Shown: in pieces, positions 59,694-64,000 of the stretch
How the letters are laid out: each line of letters opens with the position of its first letter
Numbering within the stretch: the stretch's first letter is position 1
Source of the DNA: Rhodococcus triatomae
GTDB lineage: Bacteria; Actinomycetota; Actinomycetes; Mycobacteriales; Mycobacteriaceae
Assembly: GCF_014217785.1 (NCBI RefSeq)
Contig: NZ_CP048814.1
Coordinates: 1,302,001-1,366,000, forward strand
Length of the DNA: 64,000 nucleotides
Direction of reading: 5' to 3'
Notes under the pieces: generated by a model
Databases searched by the model: none
What the model was told of the DNA's origin: nothing
What the model saw: the letters and a program-made list of their open reading frames with translations, nothing else
Program-made: the position numbers and the translations under genes

Positions 59694-61628
59694 GTGGGTG
59701 ACGACCACGATCCCCCCGCTCCCGGCCCCCTACCGCCGTGGGAGCGAGCGCTCGCCGACCGCCGGTACCGCGAAAGTCACTCGTCCGGCCGACTCGGCCG
59801 ACGCGCACAGCCCCCCACCGAGGGGCTGTCCGTCGCGGACCTCGTCAAGAAGGTCGCCGACGAGGACGAACCGCAGGATCCCGTGCCCTACGACCCGGAC
59901 CGCACCGAGGTCATCGCGCCGATCACCGACGACGCTCCCCGGCCCGGCGGCTCTGTTCCCCCCAGCGGCACTGTTCCCCCCGACAATCCGGCTCCCCCGC
60001 CATCTCTCCCGCCGCCCGGTCGCCCCGATCCGGCCGCGGTGGACTGGGCCGCCGAGACGATCGAAACCGCGGCCGTCCCCCAGGCAGTGGGAACAGGAAC
60101 CCTCACTCGTCTCGCGCTGAGCCGCAATCGCCGCCGCAAGCGACTGCGGATCGCGGCTCGCTCGCTCGTCGCTCTCGTCTCGGTCGTCGCCCTCGGCGCG
60201 ACAGGTCTCGTCTGGGGCTACCTGCGCACCACCGAAGGCAAGTTCTCGCAGATCGCCGCGCTGGACATCGAATCCGACGACATCATCGACGCCCACGGGC
60301 AGCTCGGTGACGAGACCTACCTCATCGTGGGAACGGACACCCGGGTCGGCGCGAGTGGCGAGATCGGTGCCGGCACCATCGACGACGCCGAGGGCGCCCG
60401 TGCCGACACCGTCATGCTCGTCAACATTCCCGCCGACCGCAGCCGCGTCGTCGCCGTGTCCTTTCCCCGCGACCTCGACGTCGAACGCCCCGAGTGCGAG
60501 GCGTGGGACAACGACACCGGCACCTACTCGGACGAGACCTACCCGTCGGCCTACGGGGACAAGCTCAACGCCACCTATGCCCTGGGTGGCCCCAAATGCC
60601 TGGTCAAGGTCATTCAGAAGATGTCCGGTCTGAAGATCGGGTACTTCGTGGGAATGGACTTCGCCGGCTTCGAGAGCATGGTCAACGAGATCGGCGGGGT
60701 GAACATCTGCACCACCGGACCACTCGAGGACGGCATCCTCGGCACCGTGCTCCCTGCGGCGGGCAACCACAATCTCGACGGACGGACCGCGCTGAACTAC
60801 GTGCGCGCGCGCCACGTCGATTCCGAAGGCAACGGCGACTACGGCCGGATCACCAGGCAGCAGAAGTTCCTCTCGGCCCTGTTGCGCGGAGCACTGTCCG
60901 GCGACGTCCTCCTCAACCCGGGCAAGCTCAACGGTTTCATCAACGCGTTCACCCGGGAGACGTTCGTCGAGAACATCGACACCAAGTCGCTGATGACCCT
61001 CGGCCGCTCGATGCAGAACGTCGACGCGGGCGCGGTCACCTTCCTCACCGTGCCCACCGCGGGCACGAACGAGTGGGGCAACGAGATCCCCCGGACCGAC
61101 GACATCACCTCGATCTTCCGCGCCATCATCGACGACGATCCACTTCCCGGTGAGGAGCGCAGTACTCCGGCACCGGGGAGCGCCCCGGAGCCGACCGAAC
61201 CGTCGGAGAGCACGATGGTCGACGCCCTCCCACCGTCCGAGGCGTCGGTGCAGGTGTCCAACGCCTCCGGGATCTCGGGTGCCGCCGCGACCACGGCGGA
61301 CAACCTCTCCACCTATGGCTTCCAGATCTACAGTGTCGGCAACTACACGGAGACGAGCTCCGACACACTGGTCCGCTTCGGCCCCGGATACGGTGCCGAG
61401 GCCGCGACCGTCGCCTCGGCGATCCCGGGCGCCGTCCTGGAGGAGACGTCCGGCCTGGGCGCCATCGTCGAGGTGGTGATCGGTTCACGCACGGCGACCA
61501 CGGTGGTGGCACCCGCCGACCCGGGCGCTCCGCTCGATGCGACACCCGCCCGGATCGGAAAGTCCGAGCCGGTGGAGATCCCGTCGGACCTCGCGGTCGT
61601 CAACGCCGGCGACGCGACCTGCGAATAG
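59694..61628 (+). CDS. LytR-CpsA-Psr (LCP) family ligase with LytR_C domain
   Basis: A 644-residue envelope protein. An intrinsically disordered, Pro-rich cytoplasmic N-terminus (about 150 residues) is followed by one helix near 155-180. The LCP domain follows, with TYLIVGTDTRVG, ARADTVMLVNIPADRSRVVA, SFPRDLDVE and YVRARHVDSEGNGDYGRITR, whose Arg and Asp residues bind a polyprenyl-phosphate glycan. A C-terminal LytR_C domain (VQVSNASGISGAAATTADNL) begins near residue 525. In mycolic-acid bacteria, LCP enzymes attach arabinogalactan to peptidoglycan. The GTG at 59694 lies after a GGAGAGAGAGC region. A second GTG two codons downstream is possible. Confidence 0.92.
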   Translation: MGDDHDPPAPGPLPPWERALADRRYRESHSSGRLGRRAQPPTEGLSVADLVKKVADEDEPQDPVPYDPDRTEVIAPITDDAPRPGGSVPPSGTVPPDNPAPPPSLPPPGRPDPAAVDWAAETIETAAVPQAVGTGTLTRLALSRNRRRKRLRIAARSLVALVSVVALGATGLVWGYLRTTEGKFSQIAALDIESDDIIDAHGQLGDETYLIVGTDTRVGASGEIGAGTIDDAEGARADTVMLVNIPADRSRVVAVSFPRDLDVERPECEAWDNDTGTYSDETYPSAYGDKLNATYALGGPKCLVKVIQKMSGLKIGYFVGMDFAGFESMVNEIGGVNICTTGPLEDGILGTVLPAAGNHNLDGRTALNYVRARHVDSEGNGDYGRITRQQKFLSALLRGALSGDVLLNPGKLNGFINAFTRETFVENIDTKSLMTLGRSMQNVDAGAVTFLTVPTAGTNEWGNEIPRTDDITSIFRAIIDDDPLPGEERSTPAPGSAPEPTEPSESTMVDALPPSEASVQVSNASGISGAAATTADNLSTYGFQIYSVGNYTETSSDTLVRFGPGYGAEAATVASAIPGAVLEETSGLGAIVEVVIGSRTATTVVAPADPGAPLDATPARIGKSEPVEIPSDLAVVNAGDATCE

Positions 61629-61710
61629 CGCGCTGAGCTGGGAAGTCGTTCACCTCGCGTTCACGCTCCGATGGTGACTTGTACCCCAGCACGCCGTAGG
61701 CTGAGTTCTC

Positions 61711-62409
61711 ATGCGCGTCGCTTACAACGAACAGATGACCGAGCTGGCAGACATGCTCGGCGAGATGGCCGGATTGGCCGGTATGGCCATGGAGAAGGCC
61801 ACGCAGGCCCTGCTCCAGGCCGACCTCTCCCTCGCGGAGCAGGTGATCAGCGAACACGATCGGATCACCGAGCTCAGCGCGGTCGCCGAGGAGCGCGCGT
61901 TCGCGCTCCTGGCCCTGCAGGCACCGGTGGCCGGGGACCTGCGTTCCGTCGTGAGCGGCATCCAGATCGTCGCCGACATCGACCGGATGGGTGCCCTCGC
62001 CCTCCACGTCGCCAAGATCGCCCGCAGGCGCCATCCCAACCACGTCCTTCCGGAGGAGGTCAACGGCTACTTCGCCGAGATGGGCCGGATCGCGGTCTCC
62101 ATCGGCGCAGCCGCCAGGGAAGTCCTGGAAACCCGCGACCCCGAGCGCGCCGCCCGGCTGCGTGAGGAGGACGAGGCGATGGACGACCTGCACCGGCACC
62201 TCTTCACGGTTCTCATGGATCGGGAATGGAAGCACGGCGTCGCGGCGGCCGTCGACGTCACCCTCCTCGGGCGCTTCTACGAGCGATTCGCCGACCACGC
62301 CGTCGAGGTCGGCCGACGGGTCGTCTTCCTCGTCACCGGCAGGCTCCCCGAGGACAACGACGCGGCACTGCCCACGGCCGACAAGCTCACCACCTACCCG
62401 GAAGACTGA
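61711..62409 (+). CDS. phoU: Phosphate-signalling regulator PhoU
   Basis: A 232-residue PhoU: two three-helix repeats, each with the metal-binding E/D-x-x-x-D pattern ([20 protein letters not shown] and [20 protein letters not shown]). The opening [19 protein letters not shown] is the actinobacterial form. PhoU restrains phosphate uptake by acting on the Pst transporter and the PhoR kinase. It converges on pstB, separated by a long hairpin. Confidence 0.95.
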   Translation: MRVAYNEQMTELADMLGEMAGLAGMAMEKATQALLQADLSLAEQVISEHDRITELSAVAEERAFALLALQAPVAGDLRSVVSGIQIVADIDRMGALALHVAKIARRRHPNHVLPEEVNGYFAEMGRIAVSIGAAAREVLETRDPERAARLREEDEAMDDLHRHLFTVLMDREWKHGVAAAVDVTLLGRFYERFADHAVEVGRRVVFLVTGRLPEDNDAALPTADKLTTYPED

Positions 62410-62515
62410 TCGGCCGGACCAGCGCGGTCGGGAGCCGGGGCCTCAGGCCCCGGCTCCTCGTACATCCCCGGCCCTGCTGCTCCCCCGCCCTGCGCGCGCT
62501 CCCCTGATCCCGAAA

Positions 62516-62564
62516 GATGAATGGCACTTTCATCGCCTCTGAGGCGATGAAAGTGCCATTCATC
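62516..62564. terminator. Perfect 23-bp hairpin between phoU and pstB
   Basis: Arms 62516-62538 and 62542-62564 are exact complements around a three-base loop, between the convergent phoU and pstB genes. No U-tract is present on either side. Confidence 0.78.
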
Positions 62565-62605
62565 CGTGTGCGGGGGCTCGGTATGGGGGCGAGGCCCCCG
62601 GCCGC

Positions 62606-63382
62606 CTACCCGAAGCGGCCGGAGATGTAGTCCTCGGTGGCCTTCTGCGTCGGGTTGGAGAAGATCTTCTCGGTGTCGTCGATCTCGACGAGCTTGCCGG
62701 GCTTCCCGGTGGCCTCGAGATTGAAGAACGCCGTCTGGTCGCTCACCCGAGCGGCCTGCTGCATGTTGTGCGTCACGATGACGATCGTGAAGTCCTTCTT
62801 CAGCTGGGTGATCAGGTCCTCGATCGCGAGAGTGGAGATCGGGTCGAGTGCCGAACACGGCTCGTCCATGAGCAGCACGTCCGGGGACACCGCGATCGCC
62901 CGCGCGATGCACAGACGCTGCTGCTGGCCACCGGACAGCCCGCCACCGGGCTTGTCGAGGCGGTCCTTGACCTCGGTCCAGAGGTTGGCACCGCGCAACG
63001 ACTGCTCGGCGACCTCGTCGAGCTTCTTCTTGTTCCGCTCGCCCTGCAGCTTCAGGCCGGCCACGACGTTGTCGCGGATCGACATGGTGGGGAACGGGTT
63101 GGGCCGCTGGAAGACCATGCCGATGGTCTTGCGGACCCCGACCGGGTCGACGCCGCTGCCGTAGATGTCCTCGCCGTCGAGCAGGATGGAACCTTCGACA
63201 CGGGCACCCGGGGTGACCTCGTGCATCCGGTTCAGCGCCCGCAGGACGGTCGACTTGCCGCAGCCGGACGGCCCGATGAAGGCGGTCACGTTCCGCGGGG
63301 GCACGGACAGACCGACATCGGCGACGGCGTGGAACTTGCCGTAGAAGATGTTGACGTCCTTGAGATCCAGACGCTTGGCCAT
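62606..63382 (-). CDS. pstB: Phosphate ABC transporter ATP-binding protein PstB
   Basis: A 258-residue ATPase: Walker [10 protein letters not shown] followed by VLRALNRM, signature [16 protein letters not shown], Walker [14 protein letters not shown] and H-loop [10 protein letters not shown]. The C-terminal [20 protein letters not shown] is specific to PstB. It powers high-affinity phosphate import with PstA, whose gene precedes it by about 65 bases on the same strand. Confidence 0.97.
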   Translation of the reverse strand: MAKRLDLKDVNIFYGKFHAVADVGLSVPPRNVTAFIGPSGCGKSTVLRALNRMHEVTPGARVEGSILLDGEDIYGSGVDPVGVRKTIGMVFQRPNPFPTMSIRDNVVAGLKLQGERNKKKLDEVAEQSLRGANLWTEVKDRLDKPGGGLSGGQQQRLCIARAIAVSPDVLLMDEPCSALDPISTLAIEDLITQLKKDFTIVIVTHNMQQAARVSDQTAFFNLEATGKPGKLVEIDDTEKIFSNPTQKATEDYISGRFG

Positions 63383-63446
63383 TACCGGCTCCCTACTGAT
63401 TGTTCTGACGGTTCGTGAACGTGTTCGTGAGCACCGAGGAGTGGAG

Positions 63447-64000
63447 TCACTTGGTGCGGACCTGTGAGAAGTGGCCGATGACCTTGGCCCCGATGTTGAG
63501 GATGGCGATGAGCAGGATCAGCGTGAGCGCCGCGCCCCAGATGCGCATGCTGCCCGCATCGGTGGGGTTGTTCATCTCGGCGACCATGACGCCGGGCAGG
63601 GTGCCCATCTCGCCGCCGAAGAGGTTGAAGTTGATGAAGGGTGCGTAGCCCACGAGGATCAGCAGCGGGGCCGTCTCGCCCATCACCCGAGCCAGCGCGA
63701 GCATGATGCCGGTGATGACACCGGGGGCCGCGGTAGGCAGGACGATCCGCGCGATGGTCTTCCACTTCGGGACACCGAGGGCGTAGGACGCCTCGCGCAG
63801 ATCCTGCGGGACGATCCGGAGCATCTCCTCGGTGCTGCGCACCACCACGGGCACCATCAGCAGGACGAGGGCCAGCGCCACCGCGAATCCGGACTTGGGG
63901 AAGCCGAAGGTGGCGATCCACAGCGCGAAGATGAACAGTGCAGCCACGATCGAGGGGACGCCGGAGAGGATGTCCACCATGAAGGTAGTCACGCGGGCGA
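63447..64000 (-). CDS. pstA: Phosphate ABC transporter permease PstA (N-terminus beyond window)
   Basis: The C-terminal 184 residues of a PstA permease; the frame continues past position 64000. [36 protein letters not shown] and [20 protein letters not shown] form the EAA-type coupling region, and [12 protein letters not shown] follows. It forms the membrane channel with PstC and works with PstB. The final residues HFSQVRTK are the normal cytoplasmic tail. Confidence 0.95.
   Translation of the reverse strand, partial: ARVTTFMVDILSGVPSIVAALFIFALWIATFGFPKSGFAVALALVLLMVPVVVRSTEEMLRIVPQDLREASYALGVPKWKTIARIVLPTAAPGVITGIMLALARVMGETAPLLILVGYAPFINFNLFGGEMGTLPGVMVAEMNNPTDAGSMRIWGAALTLILLIAILNIGAKVIGHFSQVRTK

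Overview
The window is high-GC, densely packed actinobacterial DNA, most like a mycolic-acid genus such as Rhodococcus. The evidence is an antigen-85-type mycolyltransferase, an acyl-ACP desaturase, a close relative of mycobacterial DapC (Rv0858c), frequent GTG starts, several apparently leaderless promoters and a Glu-Asp-Phe tRNA cluster. The genus is inferred, not proven. It reads as chromosome: no integrase, transposase, insertion sequence, CRISPR array or replication origin was found.

Layout. 1-3.3 kb: citrate-type transporter, CitA/DcuS-like kinase and the start of its response regulator. 4.1-10.5 kb: a six-gene minus-strand operon with a sulfonate-type ABC importer, an NtaA/DszA-like monooxygenase, an MFS exporter and an F420-type oxidoreductase. 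11-15.4 kb: an ECF41 sigma factor facing its carboxymuconolactone-decarboxylase (CMD) partner, then dapC, an AraC regulator and a VOC protein. 15.5-22.9 kb: metal-related membrane proteins, LysE exporter, ectoine hydroxylase, an AlkB-like dioxygenase behind an SOS box, and a copper-type module (membrane protein, PCu(A)C chaperone, Tat-exported DyP peroxidase). 22.9-25.7 kb: purine-nucleoside-permease-like lipoprotein, and DAHP synthase behind a leader peptide with a Tyr-Phe-Trp-Phe run. 26-32 kb: two cobalamin riboswitches, one ahead of a BtuFCD-like importer and one ahead of metE.

32-39.5 kb: a ClpC-like unfoldase with an HspR-type operator, a TetR/ketosynthase pair sharing palindromes, a second CMD-ECF41 pair, a TMEM175-like channel, and an OhrR/Ohr peroxide pair. 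39.6-44 kb: a second NtaA-like monooxygenase with a short-chain dehydrogenase behind a TPP riboswitch, another SDR, and the mycolyltransferase. 44-52 kb: RluA-like pseudouridine synthase, CYTH-CHAD protein, universal stress protein, YbhN-like membrane protein, and MMPL exporter with TetR regulators. 52-55 kb: a MmgE/PrpD plus phosphosulfolactate-synthase-like operon. 54.8-56.3 kb: four tRNA genes around a frameshifted TetR gene. 56.5-64 kb: membrane protein, desaturase, dusB, LCP protein, phoU, pstB and the end of pstA.

Regulation is unusually legible here. Three riboswitches, an aromatic-amino-acid attenuator, a LexA box, an HspR box, two ECF41-type promoters and several palindromic operators can be read directly. 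Four very long, near-perfect hairpins sit exactly between convergent gene pairs. The least expected arrangements are the TPP riboswitch over an SDR-monooxygenase operon, the MmgE/PrpD-ComA operon, and the leaderless Tyr-Phe-Trp-Phe leader ahead of DAHP synthase.
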